NCBI GenBank assembly: GCA_014871385.1
Contig: CM026426.1
Coordinates: forward strand, 60,178,084 to 60,242,083
DNA length: 64,000 bases
Source of the DNA: Ceratodon purpureus
Taxonomy: Eukaryota > Streptophyta > Bryopsida > Pseudoditrichales > Ditrichaceae
Direction of reading: 5' to 3'
Part shown: one piece after another, positions 53,478 through 64,000 of the stretch
Position numbering within the stretch: the stretch's first letter is position 1
How the letters are laid out: each line of letters begins with the position of its first letter
Program-made: the position numbers and the translations under genes
Notes under the pieces: generated by a model
Told to the model about the DNA's origin: nothing
The model's database searches: none
What the model saw: only the letters and a program-made list of their open reading frames with translations

Positions 53478-55260
53478 ATGGCGGGGCGCATTGGTAGCCA
53501 CCGGTCCGGAAGCACACAGAGCGGGCGTAAGACTGGGAGGAGGGATTCGGCGCCGGCATCCACCATGGAGGACGACGGTGTGGAGACGAGTAGGGAGGTC
53601 GATGCGCCGCACTCTGACAGCAACCGTGAAGATGGTGAGAAGAAGGGGACACCGGGAGGAAGGGGTACAAGGAAACTGTGCCGAGCAAAGCCTAAAGGAG
53701 AGGCGAAGTCGAAGCCGACCTTTTCTAGGATTCAAGATGTCAATGTTGAGATTTCCAAGTTGAGAGCTCCACCGCAAGAGCTCAGTCGCGAGGACTTCAT
53801 GGCAAAGTATCCGAAGTTGCCGAGCGTGGGGGATAATCCGCACCGTTTTTGCAAGGATACGGTTTCATCGGCTTTGATGAAGGAGCTCTTTGGGGCGGCG
53901 TATGGTGACAACGGGCGCCAGGGATACGCGTGGGCAGCTTGCAAAGAAGCTTAGGTGGTGAGGCGCATCGAGTATCTTCACCCGATTTTGTATCAACATC
54001 CGCCTGAGGCCATTCCCAGTACTTGAAGATCAGATTCGCTGAAGGCGTGGCGATGGAGTTCGACAAGGGAGCAGGGTTCGTCGACTGGTGTGCGTTTGGA
54101 GCAGAGACTAACAAGCGCCAACGAAATAGGTTCAAGCAAGACCACGGGAAGCTGATGACGCTGCGGTAGACATTCGAGGAGGAGAAACCCTTGGAGGTTC
54201 GGGGCAGGGAGTCGCGTGCGATAAAGTTGGAGCCCGGATTGAGCTCCACACCAACACAGAGGGGAGGTGGGGCAGGTTTAGGGGGAGATCAGAGGTGGGA
54301 GAGGAGGACAAAGTCGAGGTTAGGGGAATCAAAGGACTTCGAAGACTCTGGAGGAGGTTGGAGGTTGTGTATTGAAGGGGAGGGATCTGACCCGTGCCGA
54401 GTCTTCCTCAGTTTGTCAGGGGTGGACGTTGGAGTCTGGCCTCAGTTTCGGAGCAGAGTCAGGAGATTCAAGAGGTCATGGCGCTGATGTCGGTGGAGAT
54501 GTCCGCAAGCAAAATGGAGGAGAAGACTGCGGCGGAGAAGAAAGAGAAATGTCGGATGGATATGACCCAATCCGAATGTTTGGTCCACAGTTGCCAGCGA
54601 CAGTTGGAGGATAAGGGGAGAAGAATTGAAGTGCTAAGGGGCGAGGGGGTGGCCGTGGACAGAGAAGTGATCAAAATGGAGGGCATTCAGGAGCAACTTG
54701 CGGAGGAGGAGGAGAGGCTCCAGAAATTTAAATCAGATTTCCAGTTTGTAGAGTCTGCGTTGTTGAGCATAGTTGCTGGGGTGGAGGGGCGTGGACTACA
54801 GTTGGAGAATCTGAAGCAGGAGTTGTTGCAACTGAGGAGGGGGAAGAATATAGGCACCTTTTGGCCACGTCCAGTGGTGTATCTAGAAGACAATGGCTCA
54901 ACTGAGAATGAAGGGGACTTCTTGAGGATTACGGTTTGCTCATTATGTCTCTTTCCATTTCCATTGTGTGATATTGTTGTTTCCTCGTGTAGGCACTTGT
55001 ACCATCCATTTTGTGCATTAGTCTTATATATGAATGGTAACAAGTGTTTGGCACGAGGATGCCAACAACTCTCACACCCTGAGTGGCATTGGAGCTTCGG
55101 TTGGGGAGAACCGAGTGCTGAAATGTTGCAGACGGCTCGGATGCTGGGTTGTGCTGAGGAGAGGAGGAAGGTGTTGCAAGTGAGAATGGACGTCGCAAAG
55201 GCAACGTCTCCTACAGTAGGTGAGTACTCCTACTCCTTTGTTGAGTCTTCATTCCCTTGA
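53478..55260 (+). pseudogene. Gene D: diverged MVYAE/coiled-coil/RING gene, broken
   Basis: Fourth finger-bearing member of the family. ATG at 53478; frame 1 gives a Ser/Gly/basic N-terminus and SREDFMAKYPKLPSV to a TAG at 53952-53954. After a shift near 54017 comes IRFAEGVAMEF...GFVDW, the counterpart of ICRMVYAEVVL...VDW. A TAG follows near 54167, then another shift near 54400 into a long coiled coil (EEKTAAEKKEKCRMD, QLAEEEERLQKF). A C-terminal finger reads CSLC, 13 residues, CRHLYHPFC, then two more Cys (CLARGC), preceded by FWPRP like LWPNP of RING1. At least two stops and two shifts make it a pseudogene, unless some are unrecognised introns. Confidence 0.68.
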
Positions 55261-55493
55261 TGACTATTCCATGTACAGCTGATCCATCGAATACTACTCT
55301 AAACTGACAATGTATGCAGAGAACAAGTACTTTTAATGCTAGAGTTCTCTTATGCTACATTTATAATTTGTGACATGTACATTTGGGTATGTTAAGAATT
55401 GTTATTCGGGGTTAGAGTACTCCAGTAACAATTGAGTGGTGTTAGACTTGTATTCCTTGTGAATGAGGATACTAATCATAGGTACTATGATTC

Positions 55494-55498
55494 ATGTA
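55494..55498. repeat. Target-site duplication of the gypsy element, left (right copy 63965-63969)
   Basis: ATGTA on both sides, 5 bp, as expected for LTR retrotransposons. Confidence 0.9.
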
Positions 55499-56161
55499 TA
55501 TTACCGCTCCAGCAAGGCCAGCGAGGATAGCCTAGGACGGTGGGACTGATAGTGCAACAAGGAGTTACAAGGAGAAGTCCAGTTAGGTTAGTATAAACAG
55601 GGTAGTCAGGGTAGAGGACTTACTCCTCAGTTTTGCGGTTAGAGTCGAGTCCGGTCTTAGAGCAGCTGGTTTTCCTAGAGCAGCTTGCCCCCTCATGTAA
55701 GCGCCTGAACCTTGGTGTTCATGGACAGTCTTGGGTTACTCAGCTAATACTACACTATCTCTTCTCCACCCTCTGCCCTCCCTTGTCTTGCTTGTCTGAA
55801 ACTTGCTTGTTGTTGCGATTGCTCTTCTGAACTCACGTGTTTCTAACTCTTGCCTTGCACTGTCCCGGCTACCGAGCCTTCTCGGAATCCATTGCTTTTC
55901 CCTCTCTTGGTAGTCACGGGCTCTTGGTTGGGGCTCCACCTATCTGGCTTCCACGGCTGACTCAGGGTTGAACTGCACGCCCGTGGAAGACCCAACGGTC
56001 CCAGGTCCGGTACCAAGGAGCACCCTGGTGGCCCTATGACCGTGCATCGGGACTAACCTGCACGGTCCCTCTTTGATTCGCCCCACGTAACCAGTCTCGA
56101 ACTTCTGCCCTTGACCCCGATTCTCACCTCAGGCAGCTCCATGTTATGACCCACGCTAACA
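55499..56161 (+). repeat. 5' LTR
   Basis: Begins TATTACC and ends TAACA, rather than the usual TG...CA start. I read one difference from the 3' LTR (G at 55506, A at 63309). Short ORFs within it are repeated identically in the 3' copy. Confidence 0.92.
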
Positions 56162-56164
56162 TTT

Positions 56165-56183
56165 TGGCGACCATGCTGGGGAT
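56165..56183 (+). other. Primer-binding site, tRNA-Asp type
   Basis: TGGCGACCATGCTGGGGAT three bases after the 5' LTR. It resembles the TGGCGCCGTTGCCGGGGA sites of plant Tat/Athila/Ogre elements, complementary to the 3' end of tRNA-Asp. Confidence 0.7.
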
Positions 56184-56232
56184 GGTGTGCTGAGGTTATT
56201 CCAAATACTCCCTTGAAAATTAAACTCTCACC

Positions 56233-58700
56233 ATGCCTCCAAAGAAACTCCCTTTGGAGCAAATTAATGAAGCATAAGATGTTGCTCAACAGGAGGATCC
56301 CGAATCCACGAAAGAATTTCTAGTATGGATGAGACAACAAATGACTGACGTGGTAGCCAAGAACGAGGCTACTAACGCCAAGTTAGAATTACTTAGTGCA
56401 CAATTCACACACTGCAAGAAAGCACAACACAGGAGGCTCTCCACCCCATGGCTCAGACTTCAGAGGCCCTCCTTGAGACTATAAGATCCACAACGTTACC
56501 CCGGGAAAACCATACTGCTGCCATAGCACCTAGCCAAGGGGACCTAAGTAAACATACCAAGTATTTCAAAATCTCTTACCCTGAGTTTGATGAATCAGGG
56601 GATCTAGATTGGCATATTAAACGTTTCAAAGTTATTGCCCGTACAAATGGGGTCACCAGCACTGAAGATCTCAAAAACATTTCCCGCACCACGCTCCAAG
56701 GAAACCAGTTTAATTGGTACATTGATTTTGAAACTGAACACTCCCACGCAACCTGGGAAGACATGGAACGAAGTTTTCTACATAATTTTAGAAAACTTAA
56801 AACCAGTTCCGAGGTCTTAAGAGCTTTGGGTAGCATTACTCGGGACAGAAATGAACCCCTGGACAAGTTCTACGATAGATTCAAACAACTTGCTGACAAA
56901 CTAAGTCAGAGACCTGAAGAACATTATCTTTGCGAATGGTTTAAAAAGGGACTGTTACCATATATTCAACAAGGCATTGTAATCCGTGGGGTTAAGACTT
57001 TACAAGATATTTTGAGTGCGGCAAATGACATTAGCCGAGAGTTAGGAGCCTTAAACAAAACCCAGACACCCTGGCTACCTTTGCCAAATTTACGACCAGA
57101 AAATAGACATTTACAACTTGGAAACCATGAATTAACCAATGTGTTAGTAGATGGAGGATGTGGAGTTAACGTTATGAGCAATTATTTAAGAAAACAATTG
57201 GGATTACCATCACCCAAGTTAGCCCAGTTTATCCTACGCATGGCAAATGATGCCCCAGTAACACCCTTGGGCATAATATCAACCGTAGCTATTACTACAC
57301 ATGGAGTATCTACATCAGCTACCTTTGTAGTAATTGATATGCCTGTTAGCAGTAATTTCCCTGTCATCCGGGAAAGACCATGGCTGAGAGATATGAATGC
57401 TGTACACGACTGGTCCAGGAATCAGATCCAAATCCAGCGACAAGGAAAAACCGTGGTCATCCTAGTTGATAGCTGCATCACCAGGACAAAAGCCAACCAA
57501 ATTCGACACAAGGCAGGAACAAAGTGGAAAGATGGTCTTTCTCCATCACAAGAAGCCTTGGTTTTCCAAGCCAATCCCGACTTGATTCCAGTAGCAAATA
57601 TTCACTTGGCCAGCATGGTAGCTGAGCAAGACAAAATGGACATACCTCCACATTTTTCCCAGGAAACTCAAGAAGCAGTAACCGTAAACGCTATTCCTAC
57701 AAACCAAGCTCTGCAAAAGGAAGTGATTACTGGTTGGTCTCATGGTGCTAAAGACAAAGTGGAGTTAGTAAACTTGGGAACCATGGAAAATCCCAAGTAT
57801 ATCAAAATCAATGCTGATGCTGCTGAGCAAATCAAAAAAGCCGCGATAGCCCTGTTCCATGAATATCAGGACATTTTTGCACGGGGCCACGAAGATCTAA
57901 AAGGGATACCTCCAACGCTAGCAAAACACACTATAGACTTGGTCCCAAATGCCACACCAGTCCAACAACGAAGATACAGAATGAACCCAAATTACGCAGT
58001 ACGAGTCAAGGCTGAACTTGACAAACTCTTGAAAGCCAAGTTCATTTCACCAGTAGACTCTGCACCCTGGTTATCTTCCATGGTGAATATTCCCAAGAAA
58101 AATGGAACCTTGAGAATCTGCGTAGATTTTCGTAACTTAAATGCGGCCACCAAGAATGACCATTACCCCCTGCCTTACATGGAAGAAATCATTGATGAAG
58201 TAGCCGGTCATGAGATGTACTCTTTCTTAGATTGTTTTTTAGGATCTTACCAAGTAGCCATGGCCGAGCACGATAAAAATAAAACGGCTTTCTCTACCGA
58301 GTGGGGACCATATCAGTTTGAAAGAATGCCTTTCGGGGCTAAAAATGCACCCATGACTTTCCAACGTGTCATGGAATTAATTTTTAGACCCTATTTAAAA
58401 AGATTCTTTAGAATATATCTCAATGATGGAACGGTTTATGGACAGATTAAAGATCATGTGTCACAACTCAGGCAAATATTCGAAGCTTGCCGAGTCAACG
58501 GGGTTAGCTTGAATGCAGAGAAATGTATGTATCTCTTCTTTGCGGGTGTGATCCTCGGCTACATCGTATGCAAATACGGAAAACTCCCGGATCCCGAGAA
58601 AATCAAGGATATTCTAGCCATCACCCCTCCCACAGATCAGAAGGGGATACAACATTTATTGGGCTTGTCTCAATTTAACAGAATATATATAGAGAAGTGA
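56233..58700 (+). pseudogene. gag-protease-reverse transcriptase, damaged
   Basis: The likely original start is ATG 56233 (MPPKKLPLEQINEA), with TAA at 56275 and a frameshift near 56410. A 750-codon frame then runs 56448-58700. Gag core: SYPEFDESGDLDWHIKRF and AL.SITRDRNEPLDKFYDR. Protease: NVLVDGGCGVNVMS around 57140-57180. RT: VNIPKKNGTLRICVDFRNLN, SFLD and MPFGAKNAPMTFQ are normal, but the YxDD box is YLND because codon 58422-58424 is AAT, which removes a catalytic Asp. A TGA at 58698 ends the frame where relatives probably have Trp. Confidence 0.88.
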
Positions 58701-59244
58701 GCCCATATCACTGCTCCAATCATAGCATTGAACCACGCAAAATACAAGTATCCTCAGGACTGGACCCCTGCAGCCCAAGCCGCCTTGGAAAAATCAAGAT
58801 AGCTTATTCTCAGGCCCCTATTCTCATAGCTCCAGATTAGTCCAAACCATTCCATGTTCATACCGATGCCTCCTATATCGCTGTTGGCGTCATGCTTGCT
58901 CAGAACTTGAATGGAAAATATGACCAACCAGTGGCATACGCTAGTCGCCTCTTGAACCAAGCAGAAAAAAATTATTCTACCACCAAAAGAGAAGCTTTGG
59001 CCATGATTTATGCTATCAAGAAATTCCGCCATTATTTACTAGGCAACAAGTTCCGTTTTATGGTTGATCATCACAGTTTATCGTACCTGGTCAACCAACC
59101 CTTGGTCACAGGGCAAGTAGCACGTTGGATCATGATTCTCCTGGAATATGACTTTGAAGTGGTTTATGTACCAGGCAATTGACACATAGTGGCTGATTTC
59201 CTATCCAGGGATTCCAAGGCAACCGAGGAAGGCATTGTTGATTA
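58701..59244 (+). pseudogene. RNase H region of pol, damaged
   Basis: After the TGA the same frame continues briefly, then a missing A near 58790 shifts it. The RNase H fold is readable (HVHTDAS, QPVAYASRLL, NYSTTKREALAMIYAIKKFR, DHHSL) with a TAG near 58838 and a TGA near 59180. The tail VADFLSR is normal for gypsy elements. Confidence 0.8.
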
Positions 59245-59293
59245 ATTTAATGAGCCTTATATCCAGACTGCTAGCCTTGAAATTAGTATTCCC

Positions 59294-60570
59294 ATGGACT
59301 GGCGTGGAGACATCATACTCTATCTAACCCAAGGCGTAACCCCAGAGGGCCTCTCAGGGACAAGGAAAGTCAATTTCGTACGCACTACCTTGCCATATAC
59401 CGTGGTTCAGGGACAACTGTACCGCCTCGGGCCAGACCAGGAAACCCGCCTCTGCGTCCCCACAGGAGAAGAGCAAAACATAATCGCCATTCTCCATGAT
59501 GGACCTGCAGGTGGTCACCAAGGCCCTGACACCACGATAAAGAAAATTTTGACTACCCGCTATTGGTGGCCAACATTACACAAAGATGTCCACGAATATG
59601 TTAAGCACTGCCATGCATACCAAATTTCTACGACGAATTTTCAATATCAAGGCCGCGTACTATTAAAATCCATTTCGCCGTTGGAACCATTCCAGCCTTG
59701 GGGGCTAGATTTTGTTGGCCCCATTAGACCCGTAACCAAACAGGGTTACAAGTACATCTCAGTAGCCACGGATTATACCACCAAGTGGGTTGAGGCAAAA
59801 CCTCTCAGAACGAACACAGCCATGGTCACAGCAACTTTCATATATGAAAATATTATTACCCGTTTTGGCTCCCCCTTGGAAATCGTGTCCGACCAAGGAA
59901 GCTATTTTGTGAACGCAATGATAAAACACCTCTTAGATACTCATATCATCAAACAGAGAACTAGCAAAGTTTACTACCCACAGGGGAATGGACAGGCACA
60001 GTCTACCAATAAAACCTTGATCAACATGTTACACAGGTTCATCCATGCAAATCAGAGTGATTGGGATGATTGTCTGCCTGCAGCCCTGTGGGCATACCGT
60101 GTAGCCACAAAAACAGCTACCCAGGTAAGCCCCTTCGAAATGGTAAATGGTACACAACCCCTATAACCTACCGAGTACATAGCCCCCACTTTCCAATCCC
60201 TGGATCCCAAGGACTACACACCCCATCGAGTCCTGGGTGCCCGTCTAAGGGACATCCACCATCTAGAAGAAGTCCGGGCTTTTGCAATTAAAAACATCCA
60301 AAACAAACAAAAGAAGACTGGTAGGTATTTCCAAGCTTCCAAACCAGTCCGGGCTTTTGAAAAAGGTGATCAAGTTTTATGGTGCCCACGAGACCCAAAA
60401 ATCAGGAAGACTAAATTTGAATCAATATGGCATGGACCGTACCGAGTTCAGCTGGTGCTCCCAAACAAAACTGTCCTATTGGTAAATAACGACTACTTTG
60501 ACAAATATGCAACCATTGTTAATTCCACCAAACTTAAACATTATCATTCGGTCACCACGGAAACAGCCCC
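59294..60570 (+). pseudogene. Integrase, damaged
   Basis: Zinc-binding H...H ([10 protein letters not shown]) and KHCHAY, where the second Cys of CxxC has become Tyr. Core: WGLDFVGP (first Asp), VSDQGSYF (second Asp) and PQGNGQAQS, where the catalytic Glu is Gln (CAG at 59999-60001). A TAA at 60164-60166 precedes the C-terminal GPY/F-type region (GDQVLWCPRDPKIRKTKF, IWHGPYRVQ). The same frame runs on without a stop toward the extra ORF. Confidence 0.85.
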
Positions 60571-61111
60571 CGCACTTAGCCTTGGGGAGATTTATAAAAC
60601 CATGGCCACCGAGGCACAAAATGATGAGGAACCCGAGGACACAACTCAGCCCAAGGAACCCATGGACCCCATGGAAATTCACATCAGCCTAGATGGTAGC
60701 CAAGACTCCATAGACAGTCCCATCGAGGGGACATTTCAAGTTCCCCTTAGCCCCCGCACCCATAGGCCCCAGCCGCCACAATCATCGCGGGGCACGCAGC
60801 TAGGCGAGGTCCAGCGAGACTGTCTCCTCCAGCTCCTATCTATCCCGTCACGGCCGCCAAGGTCTCATGGAGCTGTCTCAGCTCACCCTCCAATTCCTTC
60901 CCTCAGCTCCCTTTGCCCTTTGCGTCTGTCCACCTCCCTTTCTTCATGGTTTCTCGGTGCACCATTCTCCACGCATTTCCTTGAGTGCGCACAGACTGCG
61001 TTCCAAGGCATTGACTGCTCTTCGTTTTATTCCTCATCTCCTCAGCTTCTCGCATTACTCTCTCACTGCCACTGCTCCGTACCTGAGACACACTGCACAG
61101 AATTAGCATCC

Positions 61112-63255
61112 ATGGAGAGCCGCAAGGTCCAGCCTCCATTCCATGTTCCACGCATGATCATGGAATGGAAGAGGCAGCAGGACCTCATCTGGCTCACGAA
61201 GACCGGGTTAGCACGTTACTGGACCTTGCTCGATAGGAAGGTCAACATCAAGCATTGCACCAAATTCGTGAACTCTATGCGCACACAAAGCGAGTCAGCA
61301 ACTCACCCGGCTGGTGTCGTGGATGGCGTGCTTGTGGAGTATACCAGCAGGCATCTCCACAAGTTCTTCGGCTGGGACGGACTAGGCGCCACCTTGTGGA
61401 ACGAAGGCTCGCGCTATCCCCAACCAGACGTCTTGGCTCGCGTAGGCAGCTTGGAGCCCCGGAAGGACAGCAGTATGATGTTTTCGCATTAGGCAATCAT
61501 ATGAAGGATCCATGGTTCTCAAGAATGCGTGGTGTTCTATCCCAGGTGTACTTCGAGAACAACTGCAATGGCATCCTGCCATCGCAGTTGTCCGTGCTGC
61601 TCTTGGCTGACCTTGGAGAGAAGATTAATTGGGGCCTCATGGTGGAAGAGAATTTTCTCATCCAAATGCGTGGGTACCGGCAGCGCCTCGATTACAGCAG
61701 CCCCGTGGGTCGCCCATCCAGCAGCGTACGGATTACAGCAGCGTACATCGCCCATTTCTTGGCCTTCCACAAGAGATACAACAGACCGCCACTCATGGGA
61801 AACTTCTTTGACATCCAGTGGAAGATCGCCGCCACCCCGGCTCGAGACCCCGCTCTCCCAGGTCCCAGCAAGCGCCCCAGGAGCGAGGAGTCTATCACAA
61901 CAGCAGCAGCAGTAGCAGCAATCGCCTGGGGACCCATGGCAACCAAATTCCACACAAAAACCACGGCACTCACAGGCTGCATGACAGAGATGCTGGAGTG
62001 GATCTGCATTGCAGAGAAGGAGAAGGAGGAACATCAGGGCATGGAAGACCGGTACAAGCGCAGACAGACTGCTGCAATCCAAGGAGCCAAAGAGCAAGCA
62101 CAACGCCTGCTGGAGCAGGCCCGTACAGAGCATCGCAAACAACAAGAGGAAACAATGCAGACACTATCTAATTTCCGAGACCAGGTTGCTAATTTAGAAC
62201 TAGAGTTAGCCGCCACCCATGCAAGCGTAGAAGTGCTTACCAAGGAGAAGGCGACCGCGTTGGAGCACACCAAGCAGTTGGAGCAGCAGAACCAAGAGTA
62301 CTTGGCCAGGTGCAAGACCTTGGCATCACAGGGGCAGAGTTCACATAGCACCGAGGATGTGGCGCAGATCCAGGAGCAGAAGGTCGCTGCAGAACTTGCA
62401 ATGCAGACATTTGAGGCCAACAAGGTCGGATGGGTGCACAATGCAGCCAAACTGATTGCATCTAATGCATATCACTGGCTGCGCACCAGTCCTCAGACAG
62501 ACATGGATTCCTCGCACGACTTCTTGAACCAGTGCATCGATGAGGCACTCGTCGCCTTGGAGTTAGAGCAGTCCGAAAACGACTGAGACAACATGGAGCT
62601 CGAGGCCATGTCTCCACTGCCGCACATGGAGCTCGCGTCCTTCAGCCCTGCCACACACCCACAGGAAGACCATCAGCTGGCGGCCATCTCCGACATCGCG
62701 ATCCAAGATGACCGAGTCCATATTCCCGAGCACTTCACGGATCCCGAGGATACTCTATAGCCGTCACCTCGCCTGCCTCCTGCAGCCCAAGCTTCGCCAA
62801 GTCTGCCCCCTACAACCCACGCATCACCAAGCCAGGTTACCACGCGACCCAAATCCTTTAGGAAACATAAGGAAGCATTAAAAAAGCTAGAGGAAGATTT
62901 CGGTCTTGAAGATCAGGCCAGTGATGAGGATGAAGCCAGGGACGAGTTAGAAATTGCTGTTGAAGAAGTTAAACGTTATTTTTCTGCAAATCCGGATTTG
63001 ATCAACCTCTATAGTGATCTTGAAGCTGACCATGTGCAATGCCCTGCTTGCAACAAGATCCTAGGAAAAACCGTTTATGACGTATATCAGCATTCCATTA
63101 CTTCCCAGTCTTCACATAACCTAATCCATAAGGGGGTGGGTGCAGCCATAGCAGCCATATACGCAGACCAAGCACCTCCTCGTCGACATGCCCAGGTTCC
63201 ACGAGAAGAGACCAAGCCGGATCGGAGACCTGCTCATAGGCGAATGCGTGGCTGA
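61112..63255 (+). pseudogene. Extra ORF: PF20167-like domain, coiled coil, XS-type zinc-finger-like end
   Basis: Begins around ATG 61112 (MESRKVQPPFHVPRMIM). A shift near 61460-61490 moves the frame to 61255-62586, and stops at 62584 and 62758 interrupt a frame that otherwise runs to 63255. N-terminal domain: INWGLMVEENFLIQ and ITAAYIAHFLAFHKRY, resembling the plant transposon protein domain and the ORF at 41192. Then a long coiled coil (about 61985-62420; KEQAQRLLEQARTEHRKQQ), an acidic segment (EEDFGLEDQASDEDEARDE), and VQCPACNKILG...VYQHS...HNLIHKG at 63034-63135. The last has Cys-x2-Cys and paired His like the zf-XS finger of plant SGS3/FDM RNA-silencing proteins. The finger call is by eye. 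Confidence 0.6.
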
Positions 63256-63283
63256 AGACCAACAATTCGGGACGAATTGCACT

Positions 63284-63301
63284 CTCCGAGAGAGGGCAAA
63301 A
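63284..63301 (+). other. Polypurine tract
   Basis: GAGAGAGGGCAAAA directly before the 3' LTR; mostly purine, as needed for plus-strand priming. Confidence 0.65.
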
Positions 63302-63964
63302 TATTACCACTCCAGCAAGGCCAGCGAGGATAGCCTAGGACGGTGGGACTGATAGTGCAACAAGGAGTTACAAGGAGAAGTCCAGTTAGGTTAGTATAAA
63401 CAGGGTAGTCAGGGTAGAGGACTTACTCCTCAGTTTTGCGGTTAGAGTCGAGTCCGGTCTTAGAGCAGCTGGTTTTCCTAGAGCAGCTTGCCCCCTCATG
63501 TAAGCGCCTGAACCTTGGTGTTCATGGACAGTCTTGGGTTACTCAGCTAATACTACACTATCTCTTCTCCACCCTCTGCCCTCCCTTGTCTTGCTTGTCT
63601 GAAACTTGCTTGTTGTTGCGATTGCTCTTCTGAACTCACGTGTTTCTAACTCTTGCCTTGCACTGTCCCGGCTACCGAGCCTTCTCGGAATCCATTGCTT
63701 TTCCCTCTCTTGGTAGTCACGGGCTCTTGGTTGGGGCTCCACCTATCTGGCTTCCACGGCTGACTCAGGGTTGAACTGCACGCCCGTGGAAGACCCAACG
63801 GTCCCAGGTCCGGTACCAAGGAGCACCCTGGTGGCCCTATGACCGTGCATCGGGACTAACCTGCACGGTCCCTCTTTGATTCGCCCCACGTAACCAGTCT
63901 CGAACTTCTGCCCTTGACCCCGATTCTCACCTCAGGCAGCTCCATGTTATGACCCACGCTAACA
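63302..63964 (+). repeat. 3' LTR
   Basis: 663 bp, offset 7803 bp from the 5' LTR, essentially identical. Followed by ATGTA and then host sequence to the end of the window, too short to annotate. Confidence 0.92.
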
Positions 63965-64000
63965 ATGTACCGCATGTGCATCTTGTTATCGGATTACATA

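Larger units (their letters stand above)
55499..63964 (+). mobile_element. Complete Ty3/gypsy retrotransposon (8.47 kb), coding region disabled
   Basis: LTRs 55499-56161 and 63302-63964 (663 bp each), ATGTA duplication, tRNA-Asp-type primer site, polypurine tract, and gag-protease-RT-RNase H-integrase order (integrase last, so Ty3/gypsy). An extra ORF follows pol. Multiple stops, frameshifts and catalytic substitutions occur, although the LTRs are almost identical, so it must have been mobilised by another copy's enzymes. It lies just beyond gene D. Confidence 0.95.

Overview
The window is eukaryotic and plant-like: spliced multi-exon genes with GT..AG introns, TATA boxes, a plant-type Ptta/En/Spm gene, BED-finger hAT transposases and a Ty3/gypsy element with a Tat/Athila-style tRNA-Asp primer site. 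The host is probably a streptophyte (land plant or charophyte alga); I cannot name the species from sequence alone. Nearly everything here is transposon or transposon cargo, heavily nested.

Main result: two complete giant hAT-superfamily transposons in the same orientation. Element 1 spans 10876-22686 (11,811 bp; target duplication CCATCCAT/CCAACCAT, 7 of 8 matching). Element 2 spans 26327-38310 (11,984 bp; perfect 8-bp duplication GCGCCGGC). Both share 9-bp terminal inverted repeats (CAGGGTTGT...ACAACCCTG) and the same layout: a hAT transposase (-), a protein kinase-like gene (-), an AT-rich spacer with four ~211-bp tandem repeats, and a divergently transcribed coiled-coil/RING-finger gene (+). 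GC-rich arrays of a GCTCGCGCCCCCC motif stand upstream of every gene's TATA box and near both ends, and the motif flips strand once in mid-element. Element 2 has intact ORFs for all three genes. Element 1 has a broken transposase and kinase but an intact RING ORF.

Both giants sit inside an older, related element (here 'X', about 3.7-39.1 kb) with the same architecture but another array motif (palindromic GGCCGTCC-type): gene A (-, 695 aa intact), AT-rich spacer, gene B (+, split in frame by element 1), kinase X (-, broken), and an array that element 2 entered. X ends on the right at about 39117 with CACGGTTGT on the complementary strand. A further hAT-like right end lies at about 39733 (CATGGTTGT) and cuts a third, decayed RING cargo gene (gene C, minus strand, 39734-40640 plus 44063-44946). 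Gene C is also split by a ~3.4-kb insertion (about 40.63-44.06 kb) that carries a plant-transposon-type ORF. Gene C has its own array family (gggcgcgagcg) at 45.2-46.5 kb. No left ends for X or the outer element were found.

Flanks: 1-2922 is the 3' half of a Ptta/En/Spm-type gene with six phase-0 exons. 46748-47571 is a four-exon gene of unknown function on the minus strand with a TATA box at 48475. 48.5-53.4 kb is gene-poor, with a 89-bp hairpin and an AT-rich tandem duplication. 53478-55260 is a fourth, broken member of the RING cargo family (gene D). 55499-63964 is a complete Ty3/gypsy retrotransposon (663-bp near-identical LTRs, 5-bp duplication ATGTA) whose gag-pol is disabled and which carries an extra ORF with a coiled coil and an XS-type zinc-finger-like C-terminus.

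Unifying interpretation (inference): this lineage hosts a family of giant cargo-carrying hAT transposons that co-mobilise kinase and RING genes, with element-specific GC arrays at both the ends and the internal promoters.
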